From the NCBI GenBank assembly GCA_033854175.1, contig JAWOKN010000006.1, forward strand, positions 1 to 64,000: a stretch of DNA of 64,000 nt, given 5' to 3'. The DNA comes from DATKPE01 sp033854175 (GTDB taxonomy: Bacteria; Bacteroidota; Ignavibacteria; UBA10030; SZUA-254). The translations under genes were made by a program, and so were the position numbers. Shown here one piece after another: positions 56,616-64,000 of the stretch (position 1 is its first letter; every line of letters starts with the position of its first letter). The notes below the pieces were generated by a model. That model did not search any database and was not told where the DNA came from. It saw only the letters and a list, made by a program, of their open reading frames with translations.

Positions 56616-57704
56616 TCATGTCTTTGCCGTCCGTTTCATCCCCTGGTCGGGTTTCGGTGAAGGTGCCTCCGCTTTTGGCTGCTTTGCCTGGGAATCGTCG
56701 GTAACAAGTCCGAGTTTTTTCCGCAGCTCCTGCTCAATGGTTTTTGAAAGCTTCTCGTTTTCCTGTAAATATTTCTTCACCGCGTCCCGCCCCTGACCGA
56801 TCCGCTCACTGCCATAGGCGAACCAGGATCCGCTCTTGGTGATGATCGCGTGATCAACCGCCGTGTCGATCAGATCGCCCAGCCGCGATATCCCCTCGTT
56901 GTAGAGGATGTCGAACTGGGCTTCCCGGAAGGGAGGGGCGACCTTGTTCTTCACAACCTTGACCTTCACCCTGTTCCCGACGATGGTCTGTCCATCCTTG
57001 ATGGCCTCAATCCGGCGTATGTCGAGCCGGAGCGAGGCGTAGAATTTTAACGCGTTTCCGCCGGTCGTGGTTTCGGGGTTGCCGAACATGATCCCGATCT
57101 TCTGCCGCAGCTGGTTGGTGAACATCACCAGCGTCTTCGATTTGCTGATCGCGGCCGTCAGCTTCCTGAGCGCCTGCGACATCAGCCGCGCCTGAACACC
57201 CATCGTCGGATCACCCATCTCACCCTCGATCTCCGCCCGCGGGGTGAGCGCCGCCACCGAGTCGATGACGATGACGTCAAGCGCCCCGCTCCGGACCAGG
57301 GTCTCGACGATTTCGAGCGCCTGTTCGCCATACTCGGGCTGCGAGAGCATGAGATTGTTCACATCCACGCCGAGCTTTTTTGCATAGACGATGTCCAATG
57401 CGTGCTCGGTGTCGATAAAGGCCGCAATCCCGCTGTTCCGCTGGGCTTCGGCGATCACATGGAGGCAGATCGTGGTTTTTCCGCTGGCTTCCGGACCGAA
57501 AATTTCAACCACGCGCCCCCGCGGAACACCCCCGATCCCGGTCGCAGCGTCCAGCGATATCGAACCGGTGGATATGGCCTCGACTTTCGCGATAGGACCC
57601 TCGTCGAGCTTCATGATCGCACCCCGGCCATGCTGCTTCTCGATCTGCTCGATGGCAATGCGTAACGCCTGTAATCGGGACTCCCGTCCTGTGTCGTTTG
57701 TCAT
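56616..57704 (-). CDS. recA: Recombinase RecA
   Basis: 362 residues. Walker A is FGPEASGKTT, Walker B VIVIDSVAAL, the MAW loop MGDPTMGVQARLMSQALRKL and loop 2 NQLRQKIGIMFGNPETTTGGNALKFYASLRLDIRR, all near-identical to other RecA proteins. The C-terminal tail is lysine/proline-rich rather than strongly acidic. RecA forms filaments on single-stranded DNA for recombination and SOS induction. GGGAG lies before the start. No LexA-type CTGT-N8-ACAG box was seen upstream. Confidence 0.98.
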   Translation of the reverse strand: MTNDTGRESRLQALRIAIEQIEKQHGRGAIMKLDEGPIAKVEAISTGSISLDAATGIGGVPRGRVVEIFGPEASGKTTICLHVIAEAQRNSGIAAFIDTEHALDIVYAKKLGVDVNNLMLSQPEYGEQALEIVETLVRSGALDVIVIDSVAALTPRAEIEGEMGDPTMGVQARLMSQALRKLTAAISKSKTLVMFTNQLRQKIGIMFGNPETTTGGNALKFYASLRLDIRRIEAIKDGQTIVGNRVKVKVVKNKVAPPFREAQFDILYNEGISRLGDLIDTAVDHAIITKSGSWFAYGSERIGQGRDAVKKYLQENEKLSKTIEQELRKKLGLVTDDSQAKQPKAEAPSPKPDQGMKRTAKT

Positions 57705-57754
57705 AGAAACTCCCTTTCAAAATTGTGTTGAAAAACAGAAACGATCGCCGGTTT

Positions 57755-58162
57755 CTAGCGGCGTGCTGCGTTAAAGCGGAGGAGGAGATCGAGCACAACC
57801 CGTTTCACGCTCTCGAGGTCAAACGGTTTTTCGATGTATCCGTCTGCCCCTATGAGCTTTGCCGTCCGCTTTGCGTCAAAATCGTCGATCGACGACATGA
57901 AGACGTAGGGGACGGATTTGAATTTTGGATTGCTGCGGACCTTCTCGAACAGGTCGAAGCCGTTCATCTCGGGCATGCGGACGTCACTGAGGATCAGATC
58001 GGGTTTGCGTTGCCGGATTTTCCGAAGCGCCTCCTCACCACTTGTCGCCGTGATGATGGTCAACGGTTGATCGTCGACAGCCATGCGTATTGCCTCCAGC
58101 CAGTTTGTTTCGTCGTCGATGAAGAGTATGATGGAATTTTTTTTCTGAACGTTCTCCCGCAT
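57755..58162 (-). CDS. Response regulator receiver protein
   Basis: 135 residues, receiver domain only. IILFIDDETNWLEAIRM carries the acidic pocket, DLILSDVRMPEMNGFDLFEKV the phospho-acceptor Asp, VFMSS the conserved Ser/Thr and IEKPF the Lys. No output domain and no kinase gene nearby. It lies between thpR (22-base gap) and recA (50-base gap) in an otherwise housekeeping run. Its role cannot be inferred from position; a link to the DNA-damage genes is only suggestive. Confidence 0.9.
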   Translation of the reverse strand: MRENVQKKNSIILFIDDETNWLEAIRMAVDDQPLTIITATSGEEALRKIRQRKPDLILSDVRMPEMNGFDLFEKVRSNPKFKSVPYVFMSSIDDFDAKRTAKLIGADGYIEKPFDLESVKRVVLDLLLRFNAARR

Positions 58163-58184
58163 TGCGTTTCTGTCCCTCTCGAGA

Positions 58185-58751
58185 TTATGGTAAATGAATT
58201 TTTTTCAGGACCGTGTAGATGGATCCCCCGGGCTGTAACTTGCTCTTCATGACAACGATGTCAGCGACCTTTATCGATTGTGGCTCAAAGGTAAGGTTTT
58301 CTAACATCGGAGTCAAGTGATGAAGACCTCCCGCGCCCTTCACCCGCCCGAGCGTCAGATGCGGATGAAATGCCCGTTCCTCAATCTCGAAGCCCTTCGG
58401 CGCAAGCTCGGCGTCGAGACTGTTCTTGAACCTCAGGAGGACCCCATCCGGGTTCTCACAGCCGATCCAGACCACCCTGGGCCTCGTTGTGTTCGGAAAT
58501 GCTCCCAGTCCGGTGTAGATGACCTCAAAACCCCCGTGGCCCCGCGCCACCCGCTCGGTTAATCCCAGGATCTCCGGAAGCAAACTCTCCTCCACATCCC
58601 CCAGAAATTTAATCGTGATGTGAAACTTGTCGCCCGACTCCCAGCGTACGTCGGCACGCGATTGCCGCAGCCGGGCCTGGAGCGACAGGACCTTCTCCCT
58701 GACCGGTGCCGGGGTCTCGAAAGCGATGAATGTCCTGATTTTTGAGGTCAT
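58185..58751 (-). CDS. thpR: RNA 2',3'-cyclic phosphodiesterase (2H family)
   Basis: 188 residues from the ATG at 58751, which overlaps the cinA stop by four bases; the longer frame upstream is a shadow of cinA. TSKIRTFIAFETPAPVREKV is the family N-terminus. The two catalytic HxTx motifs are KFHITIKFLGDV and FHPHLTLGRVKG. ThpR hydrolyses 2',3'-cyclic phosphate ends and can ligate tRNA halves in vitro. Neighbouring cinA-thpR-recA order is seen in several bacterial groups. Confidence 0.94.
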   Translation of the reverse strand: MTSKIRTFIAFETPAPVREKVLSLQARLRQSRADVRWESGDKFHITIKFLGDVEESLLPEILGLTERVARGHGGFEVIYTGLGAFPNTTRPRVVWIGCENPDGVLLRFKNSLDAELAPKGFEIEERAFHPHLTLGRVKGAGGLHHLTPMLENLTFEPQSIKVADIVVMKSKLQPGGSIYTVLKKIHLP

Positions 58752-59992
58752 CCGCCGAGGCCGAGAATTTTTCTCCGCACCAGCTCCAGGGCCGCCTGAG
58801 AGGCCCGCTCCTTGACAAATCTTCTCCCCCTCCCGAAAAGATACCGCATCGCACTCGCTCCCCCGGAATCGGCATACCCGATCCATACCAGCCCCTCGGG
58901 CTTTTCGACCGTCCCACCCGCCGGACCAGCAATGCCGGTCGTCGATAGCCCGATGTCGGCATCCCCCGCCCTCCGGATCCCCGCCGCCATTGCCTCCGCA
59001 ACCTCTTCGCTGACGGCACCACGGGCCAGGATCAGCCCTTCCTCCACACCCAGAAGCCCCGACTTTGACCTGTTGCTGTACGCGACGACGCCGCACTGGA
59101 AGTATGCGGAGCTTCCCGGAACATTCGTGATCTTGTCTGCGATGAGCCCCCCTGTGCACGATTCCGCCACCGCAATGCGCAATTTCCGCTCTGTCAGCAA
59201 CCTTCCGATGACCTCCTCCAGTTCTTCATCGTCTGTACCGTAAATGTACCTGCCCGCCTTCGAACGGATGTGCGTTTCGATCCGCCCGATGAGCCCCGCA
59301 ACGGATGTTCTGTCGCTCCCCGAGGCGCTGATCCGTAACCGCACCCCCGACGGCGACGGGAGGAATGCCAGAGTTGCCCCCTCCAGAAACTGACCGGGTT
59401 CTCCGACCTTCTGGGCGAGGATCGATTCTGCAATACCGGTTGTCTTGAGCGTCCGGTGAATGATCACCCGCCCGCCGGCCCTTGGCGTGAAATAGGGGAC
59501 GAGCCAATCGGCCGTCATCGCCTCCATTTCATGGGGGACACCCGGCATCGCAACACAATGCCTGCCATCCCGCTCGAAGACCAGTCCCGAGGCCGTCCCG
59601 CGATGATTGGGGATGATCATGGCACCGGCGGGGATCCTCGACTGTTCCTCCGCAGCATCGGTCCATGGGGAGTTCCGGAGCTTCAAATAGCGCACCACGT
59701 TTTCACGGGCCTCCGCGCTCTCGACGAGCTCCGCCTTGAAATACCGGCAAAGGGCTTTCTTCGTCACGTCATCGTGCGTGGGGCCAAGACCGCCCGTTAT
59801 GACCGTCAGCGCGTAACGGGTCATACCCTCTTCAATCGAGGCGGTGATCTCGTCAAGGTTGTCCCCGATGGTCAGCGTGCGGTGGATTTCTATCCCTATG
59901 CCGTTGAGCGCACGGGCGATGAATGCCGCGTTGCTGTTGAGCACCTGCCCGATCAGAAGTTCATCGCCTATGGTGATTATGAGAGCCCGCAT
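58748..59992 (-). CDS. cinA: CinA (competence/damage-inducible; NMN deamidase-type)
   Basis: 414 residues from the ATG at 59992. The N-terminal MoCF-like domain has MRALIITIGDELLIGQVLNSNAAFIARALNGIGIEI and VITGGLGPTHDDVTKKAL, plus VAMPGVPHEMEAM. The C-terminal PncC domain has IAVAESCTGGLIADKITNVPGSSAYFQCGVVAYSN and GIAGPAGGTVEKPEGLVWIGY. CinA proteins hydrolyse ADP-ribose (N-domain) and deamidate nicotinamide mononucleotide (C-domain) in pyridine nucleotide recycling. In some bacteria cinA is cotranscribed with recA, as here with thpR and a receiver between them. Confidence 0.95.
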   Translation of the reverse strand: MRALIITIGDELLIGQVLNSNAAFIARALNGIGIEIHRTLTIGDNLDEITASIEEGMTRYALTVITGGLGPTHDDVTKKALCRYFKAELVESAEARENVVRYLKLRNSPWTDAAEEQSRIPAGAMIIPNHRGTASGLVFERDGRHCVAMPGVPHEMEAMTADWLVPYFTPRAGGRVIIHRTLKTTGIAESILAQKVGEPGQFLEGATLAFLPSPSGVRLRISASGSDRTSVAGLIGRIETHIRSKAGRYIYGTDDEELEEVIGRLLTERKLRIAVAESCTGGLIADKITNVPGSSAYFQCGVVAYSNRSKSGLLGVEEGLILARGAVSEEVAEAMAAGIRRAGDADIGLSTTGIAGPAGGTVEKPEGLVWIGYADSGGASAMRYLFGRGRRFVKERASQAALELVRRKILGLGG

Positions 59993-60011
59993 CTTCCCCC
60001 GGATGATGAAC

Positions 60012-60512
60012 TCATGAACCGAAGATCGCGGGCACAAAAAGCCCGATGATCCGAACAGTGACATTGGCGTAGACAGCCGCGACCACGTCATCCGCCATGA
60101 TCCACAAGCCCCCATGCAGCGTGTCGAGCTGGCGGGCCGGCGGCGGCTTGATGATGTCGTAAAGCCGGAAGAGGAAAAATGCCAGGCAGATGATGGCGAC
60201 GGTCTTCGGGAACAACAGAAGCGAAATCCACATCCCGACGACCTCATCGATCACGACGATCGAGGGATCCTTGCCGTGAATTTTTTCCATCTGCGACGAG
60301 GTGATGACCCCGAGGATGAAGAATATGACGATGAGCGCCCCGAGGATCCAGGTGGTTTCACACCCGGGGATGAGGTAGACCAGCAGCCCCACCAGACTGC
60401 CGGCTGTGCCCGAGGCAACGGGCGAATAGCCCGAATATGCTCCCGTCGCCAGAAACCGCGTGAGGAACGAGGGGACCGGTGCCTCAGCTTCGCGTGCCGA
60501 GGAGTCTGCCAT
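60012..60512 (-). CDS. pgpA: Phosphatidylglycerophosphatase A
   Basis: 166 residues with three to four membrane helices. Conserved parts: LATGAYSGYSPVASGTAGSLVGLLVYL, the acidic motif IVVIDEVVGMWISLL, FFLFRLYDIIKPPPARQLDTLHGGLWIMADDVVAAVYANV. It removes phosphate from phosphatidylglycerophosphate to give phosphatidylglycerol. It overlaps pgsA, which makes its substrate, by 29 bases, so the two steps are coupled in expression. Confidence 0.94.
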   Translation of the reverse strand: MADSSAREAEAPVPSFLTRFLATGAYSGYSPVASGTAGSLVGLLVYLIPGCETTWILGALIVIFFILGVITSSQMEKIHGKDPSIVVIDEVVGMWISLLLFPKTVAIICLAFFLFRLYDIIKPPPARQLDTLHGGLWIMADDVVAAVYANVTVRIIGLFVPAIFGS

Positions 60513-61092
60513 AGAGTTCCATCAGAAATTTTCTGTTGTCGAATAAATACATGATTCCGGTGCCGATCGTCGAAAGGGTCACAAGGAGCATCATGCCGAA
60601 AAGAACCTGGGAATTCATCAGCGTCTGGATCAGCTGCTCGTACCGGGCGTGGAGACGGGGCGAGTGATCCGCGACGTAGAGGATCAGGATGTAGTAGATC
60701 ACGATGAATTCTCCGAACGTTTTCGCCTGCGCTGTTTTTGATGTCACGATCGGCCGGTCGTACCACTCCGCCACACTCCGCAGACCGGTGATCGTAAAAT
60801 CGCGTATGACGATGATCCAGACCATCCAGAGCCTGACCAGATGCAGATAGGCAAACGTGAACAGCGCCGCCGAGGAAAGAATTTTGTCCGCAAGCGGATC
60901 CAGGAATTTCCCCCATCGCGATACATACCCGTACTTCCGGGCCGCCCACCCGTCATACCAGTCGGTCAGGGCCGCGATCACGTAGACAAGGAGAGATAAC
61001 TCTTTCAGAAAGGGGGAATGGGAGAGGAGGAGTATGACAAAAACAGGAGTGAGGATGATCCTGAAGATTGTCAGAGAATTTGGAATTGACAT
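60484..61092 (-). CDS. pgsA: CDP-diacylglycerol-glycerol-3-phosphate 3-phosphatidyltransferase
   Basis: 202 residues. MSIPNSLTIFRIILTPVFVILL starts the protein. The CDP-alcohol phosphotransferase signature is complete: DWYDGWAARKYGYVSRWGKFLDPLADK, with all the conserved Asp, Gly, Ala and Arg positions of DG(x)2AR(x)8G(x)3D(x)3D. It makes phosphatidylglycerophosphate in the inner membrane. First gene of the pgsA-pgpA-cinA-thpR-(receiver)-recA-recX-exonuclease run; the bidirectional terminator of rpmB lies just upstream. Confidence 0.95.
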   Translation of the reverse strand: MSIPNSLTIFRIILTPVFVILLLSHSPFLKELSLLVYVIAALTDWYDGWAARKYGYVSRWGKFLDPLADKILSSAALFTFAYLHLVRLWMVWIIVIRDFTITGLRSVAEWYDRPIVTSKTAQAKTFGEFIVIYYILILYVADHSPRLHARYEQLIQTLMNSQVLFGMMLLVTLSTIGTGIMYLFDNRKFLMELYGRLLGTRS

Positions 61093-61147
61093 TCGTGCGA
61101 CGCGTTTTTGCTAATGTATGACTTTTTTCACGATTATCAAACATAAG

Positions 61148-61177
61148 AAAAAACCCGACTCTTGGTCGGGTTTTTTT
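61148..61177. terminator. Bidirectional-type intrinsic terminator downstream of rpmB
   Basis: Six A residues, CCCGAC (61154-61159), loop TCTTG, GTCGGG (61165-61170), then seven T residues. On the minus strand it lies 25 bases past the rpmB stop with its own T-run, so it should end the rpmB transcript before pgsA. Confidence 0.88.
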
Positions 61178-61201
61178 ATCCATCTGAGGAGGGACGTCGG
61201 A

Positions 61202-61393
61202 TTATACGGCCTTGACAACCCTGCCCTGCTTGATGCAACTCGCGCAGACGCGTATCCGCTGAATCCGTCCGTCAATCTTCGTCCGTACACTCCGGAGATT
61301 CGGAAGCCACCGCCTCCGGGTCCTGTTGTGGGCGTGACTGATATTGTTGCCGCTGACCGGCTTTTTTCCGCATATTTCACATACTTTTGCCAT
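61202..61393 (-). CDS. rpmB: 50S ribosomal protein bL28 (zinc-type)
   Basis: 63 residues. MAKVCEICGKKPVSGNNISHAHNRTRRRWLPNLRSV is the conserved N-terminus; CEIC and CASC supply four zinc ligands. It binds 23S rRNA near the exit-site region. It is a single-gene unit with a clear promoter and terminator. Confidence 0.97.
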   Translation of the reverse strand: MAKVCEICGKKPVSGNNISHAHNRTRRRWLPNLRSVRTKIDGRIQRIRVCASCIKQGRVVKAV

Positions 61394-61433
61394 ACAATCC
61401 TGCTTTCGGTTTTTTCAATTCGTTCGGGAGCCT

Positions 61434-61462
61434 AATATACAAAATTTGTGACATGTTCGCAA
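61434..61462 (-). promoter_or_regulatory. Promoter of rpmB
   Basis: Minus strand: TTGCGA (61462-61457), 17 bases ending TTTTG, TATATT (61439-61434). The start is expected near 61427, about 34 bases before the ATG. Confidence 0.65.
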
Positions 61463-61639
61463 GACCGATTCCCGCAAACGGGTGCGACGCATGGGGGATC
61501 TTTTTTTGAATCCCCTGTATTTTCAATCGCGCAAGTAGTCACCCGACGGGGAGCCGAAGACGATCGACCCGTCAGCCTTTTCACCCCCCCCACCCGGCAT
61601 ACCGGTTATGGGAAAATATACCCGCCGGGGGACCGGATG

Positions 61640-62107
61640 TCAGCGGAACCAGAAACGCACGCCGATGCCGCCGTTCCCGTTCAGTTCGGTCCTTGGAGCA
61701 AAATCCAGGATCGGGGCCACTTCAACAAAAAGATCGACCGGGGCGGTCTTGAATATGTAATCAAGACCTACGACAACCCTGACCCCCACATGCGTGTCGT
61801 CGTGACCGTCTCCCGCCTTCAGCCTCCCGCCAACACCGTAGTAGAGCGGAAGTATTTCCGTCGTCTTGAAGATGTGAAAGGCATGCCAGAGATAATCGGC
61901 GTGAAGATGGAATGACGACGGCGAACTGAATGACCAGGCTACCCCTGCGTCGATGGCGTTCGTTTCACTGACCCATCCCTTGAAACTGAAACCCGTCGGC
62001 TCGCCGATGATGATCCCCGCTCCAAAACCTTTTTCCTGACCGGACGCGTGAAACGAAGCCAGCAGGATGACGAACAGGGTGATGAACATTATTGTGGTTC
62101 TTTTCAT
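61640..62107 (-). CDS. Small outer-membrane beta-barrel-like protein
   Basis: 155 residues. The start at 62107 is chosen for the GAGGTG ribosome binding site and the signal peptide (IMFITLFVILLASFHASGQ). The mature 130 residues alternate polar and hydrophobic/aromatic residues in strands (GAGIIIGEPTGFSFKGWVS, AIDAGVAWSF, FHLHADYLWHAFHIF, LYYGVGGRLKAG, VGVRVVVGLDYIF, VDLFVEVAPILDF) and end in FWFR with a terminal aromatic stretch, as barrel proteins do. No family function is known to me. It lies 34 bases downstream of the permease genes, perhaps as part of the same export unit. Confidence 0.75.
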   Translation of the reverse strand: MKRTTIMFITLFVILLASFHASGQEKGFGAGIIIGEPTGFSFKGWVSETNAIDAGVAWSFSSPSSFHLHADYLWHAFHIFKTTEILPLYYGVGGRLKAGDGHDDTHVGVRVVVGLDYIFKTAPVDLFVEVAPILDFAPRTELNGNGGIGVRFWFR

Positions 62108-62141
62108 AACACCTCGTGATTTGTTGTGTGTTGGACAACCA

Positions 62142-63308
62142 TTACGAAGACCGCAATGCATTGACGATGTTTAAACGCGAAGCCCGGACCGCGGGGAGGA
62201 ACCCCCCCACAAAACCCATGACGAACGAAAATATCAGGGAGGAGATGACGATCCCCGGGGAAAGCGCGAACCGGAACGCAAGTTCGGCAAACGATGAAAA
62301 GTTGATCATCGAGATCTGCAGGAACTCCAGCCCTGAGGCGAAGACGATCCCGATGACCCCCCCCACAGCCGAAATCATCACCGATTCCAGAAAGAATGCA
62401 AACAGGATGTTCCGGCGCCTGAACCCGAGCGCGCGGAGCGTCCCGATTTCAACCGTCCGGTTGGATACCGCGGCGTACATGGTGATCATCGCGCCGATCA
62501 TCGCCCCGGCGCTGAAAATCAGCGTGACAAATAAACCGAGGATGCGGATGAACATTGCCATGTCCTCCGATTGCTCGTCGTAGAACTGTTTTTCCCGCTT
62601 GATATCGAGGTACTGAAGACGTTGCTCCGACCTGAATGCATCCCTGAAATCCTCGAACGAGGCGGGATTGTCCAGGCGTGCGACAATGGTCGAGAATACC
62701 GGCCGGTTGAACGCCGCGGCAAGCTGATCCACATCCCCCCAGACCTCGGAATCGAATCCGCTGCCGTCGGAACTGATGATCCCGACAACCGACCATTCGT
62801 CCCCGCCGAATTTAATCTTCGAGCCGAGACCCACACCCTGGAACCGCTTTGCAATGGAGGATCCAACGACGATCTCCCGCGATCCCCACTGGAACATCCT
62901 TCCCGCCGTCAGCATGACCTGCGGACGCATCTGAATCCCCTCCCGGGAGAGTCCCCGGACGGTGACGTTGCCGTACCCGCCCGTCGTGTAGGTCAGGTTG
63001 ACGACCACGACGACTTCACCCGAGACGAGCGGCCTGCCTTCGATCGAGCGGGCGATGTGCGGCAGGGTGCGGATGATGTTTGCCTCGTCCCGCCCGATGA
63101 TGCTGGAGATTTCCGCGAGGGCTGATTTCCGGAGGACAATGACATTTTCGGCCGACCCGGTCGCGACCATCGTTTTCCGCAGACCGCCAGCCATCATCAG
63201 GACGGCCGTGAAGACGAAAACCACGAGCGAAACACCGAGCACGGTCAGACCGGTCGTCAACCGCCGCGTGAAAAGGTTCCTGATGATGTATTTTGAGGGT
63301 ATGTTCAT
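62142..63308 (-). CDS. MacB/FtsX-type ABC transporter permease
   Basis: 388 residues. Topology: an N-terminal helix (LTTGLTVLGVSLVVFVFTAVLMM, about 18-40), a periplasmic MacB-like domain of about 210 residues (VRGLSREGIQMRPQVMLTAGRMF, EIVVGSSIAKRFQGVGLGSKI), and three C-terminal helices of the FtsX domain. MITMYAAVSNRTVEIGTLRALGFRRRNILFAFFLESV and FLPAVRASRLNIVNALRSS are typical. Such permeases pair with a LolD/MacB-type ATPase in lipoprotein release or efflux; the ATPase is not in the window. A second permease of the same family precedes it by three bases. Confidence 0.88.
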   Translation of the reverse strand: MNIPSKYIIRNLFTRRLTTGLTVLGVSLVVFVFTAVLMMAGGLRKTMVATGSAENVIVLRKSALAEISSIIGRDEANIIRTLPHIARSIEGRPLVSGEVVVVVNLTYTTGGYGNVTVRGLSREGIQMRPQVMLTAGRMFQWGSREIVVGSSIAKRFQGVGLGSKIKFGGDEWSVVGIISSDGSGFDSEVWGDVDQLAAAFNRPVFSTIVARLDNPASFEDFRDAFRSEQRLQYLDIKREKQFYDEQSEDMAMFIRILGLFVTLIFSAGAMIGAMITMYAAVSNRTVEIGTLRALGFRRRNILFAFFLESVMISAVGGVIGIVFASGLEFLQISMINFSSFAELAFRFALSPGIVISSLIFSFVMGFVGGFLPAVRASRLNIVNALRSS

Positions 63309-63311
63309 GAC

Positions 63312-64000
63312 CTATCCGATCTGACGGAGTCCGTCGACGATGGTCGTGCTCAACGACCGCTGGATCGGGAAAAGCGACGCTGCGACTCCGACCAGGATCG
63401 CCGCTCCTGCGGCAAGCATGAGCGTGGTGGATTCCAGCTCGAATATGGGGAACCACCCCTTGGGGAGCATCGACGCAAATCCCATCGTCGCCGGGAACGC
63501 GACCGAGATTCCGATCGCACTCCCGATGCACGAGAGCATGAGCGATTCGCCTGCGATGAGCCCGACAAGATGCCGGGCCGAGAATCCGAGCGTTTTGAAT
63601 ACGGCGTATTCCCGTACACGCTCACGCGCAGCCATGATCATCGTGTTGCCAAGCACGAGCATGATGATCCCGATGATGACGAACGATATCAGGTTCATCG
63701 CGGTGAGAATGGCTCCGGCCCCGGCGAGAAAATTTTGCTGGAACGCCCTCTCGGTCTCTGTTTTCGTCTCCGCGGGGGAATTCGCGAAGAGATCGTCGAT
63801 CTGCTTCGACAGCGTCGCACTCTCCCCGGGATTGTGGATTGCGACGACATACCAGCCAACCCACCCCGCACGCATCGGTGCGTCCTTTTTCATCTGCTCG
63901 TCAATGTAGGACCAGTGCATGATCATGTTCGACGGATCGGTCGCTTTGTCTCTCGGCGAGTAGATCCCCCGTATCACGAATTCCCAGCGGCCGGGATAAA
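63312..64000 (-). CDS. FtsX-type ABC transporter permease, 5' end beyond the window
   Basis: At least 229 codons; the frame runs on through the right edge (upstream residues read YPGRWEFVIRG), so the first part is missing. The visible part includes the end of a periplasmic domain and the FtsX domain: MNLISFVIIGIIMLVLGNTMIMAARERVREYAVFKTLGFSARHLVGLIAGESLML, ending ASLFPIQRSLSTTIVDGLRQIG. It probably forms a heterodimer with the adjacent permease, three bases downstream. Confidence 0.88.
   Translation of the reverse strand, partial: YPGRWEFVIRGIYSPRDKATDPSNMIMHWSYIDEQMKKDAPMRAGWVGWYVVAIHNPGESATLSKQIDDLFANSPAETKTETERAFQQNFLAGAGAILTAMNLISFVIIGIIMLVLGNTMIMAARERVREYAVFKTLGFSARHLVGLIAGESLMLSCIGSAIGISVAFPATMGFASMLPKGWFPIFELESTTLMLAAGAAILVGVAASLFPIQRSLSTTIVDGLRQIG

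Noticed and set aside
57705..57800. Possible SOS (LexA) operator before recA
   Set aside because: Only a half-site-like CTGTTTTTC is present; no CTGT-N8-ACAG palindrome or other clear dyad was found.
58752..59159. N-terminal extension of the ThpR frame
   Set aside because: It is the antisense-free shadow of cinA in another frame, Gly/Arg/Cys-rich, with the true ThpR start overlapping the cinA stop.
61495..61517. GGGGAT...ATCCCC with a T-rich loop upstream of rpmB as a terminator
   Set aside because: The T residues are in the loop, not after the stem, and only six pairs form.

Overview
The window is a chromosomal segment of a bacterium of the FCB superphylum, most likely Bacteroidota/Chlorobiota/Ignavibacteriota-like. 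The evidence is a Por-type (type IX) C-terminal sorting region on a giant YCF48-repeat protein, a lamin-tail protein with a FlgD-like C-terminus, a GWxTD-domain protein, an FCB-type GlmU-like sugar nucleotidyltransferase, and a ferredoxin-dependent 2-oxoacid oxidoreductase. The phylum is an inference from gene content; there is no rRNA in the window. No tRNA, rRNA or CRISPR array was found. One structural RNA is present: the SRP (4.5S-type) RNA.

Layout. (1) 1-3.75 kb is visibly AT-richer and looks accessory: a metalloprotease gene cut off inside its HEXXH zinc motif, a TolB-like lipoprotein, a ~314 bp inverted-repeat element and an IS3-type transposase relic. (2) 3.75-6.9 kb (minus) holds a secreted lamin-tail protein and a peptidase T with a signal peptide. 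(3) 7.2-34.1 kb is entirely plus strand. In order it carries an NfrA/NfrB-like glycan synthesis and export pair and a response regulator; SRP RNA; RNase G, transaldolase, gcvT, comB, ftsK and lolA; a flippase-like membrane protein, a cyclophilin and holA; an ECF sigma/putative anti-sigma pair, a SPOR protein and rpmE; a GlmU-like protein, rsmB and threonine dehydrogenase; acpS, an acetyl-CoA synthetase, an acyl carrier protein and two tandem Kbl-family alpha-oxoamine synthases; and mrp/nfu Fe-S assembly genes.

(4) 34.1-52.4 kb is entirely minus strand: ftsE, pdxA, the GWxTD protein, pepA, an nrnA-like phosphoesterase, korAB and ccdA; the rpsF-ssb-rpsR-rplI operon; prs-rplY-pth; and a 1448-residue secreted YCF48-repeat protein. 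(5) 52.8-54.3 kb (plus) has an alpha/beta hydrolase and bioY. (6) 54.4-64 kb (minus) is a DNA repair and phospholipid cluster (pgsA-pgpA-cinA-thpR-receiver-recA-recX-two exonucleases), then rpmB, a small outer-membrane protein and two FtsX/MacB-type permeases, the last cut by the window edge.

How parts fit together. Tdh and the second Kbl copy form a complete threonine-to-glycine route, and GcvT can carry glycine further. The acpS-acs-acp-kbl-kbl run looks like a dedicated acyl-carrier/alpha-oxoamine module, and its first Kbl copy differs from canonical Kbl next to the cofactor. This is the best candidate for an undescribed function. Several unrelated genes share a readable promoter pattern, TTG(C/A)nn, 17 bases, TATATT-like. 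For the alpha/beta hydrolase that promoter lies so close to the ATG that the transcript would be leaderless.
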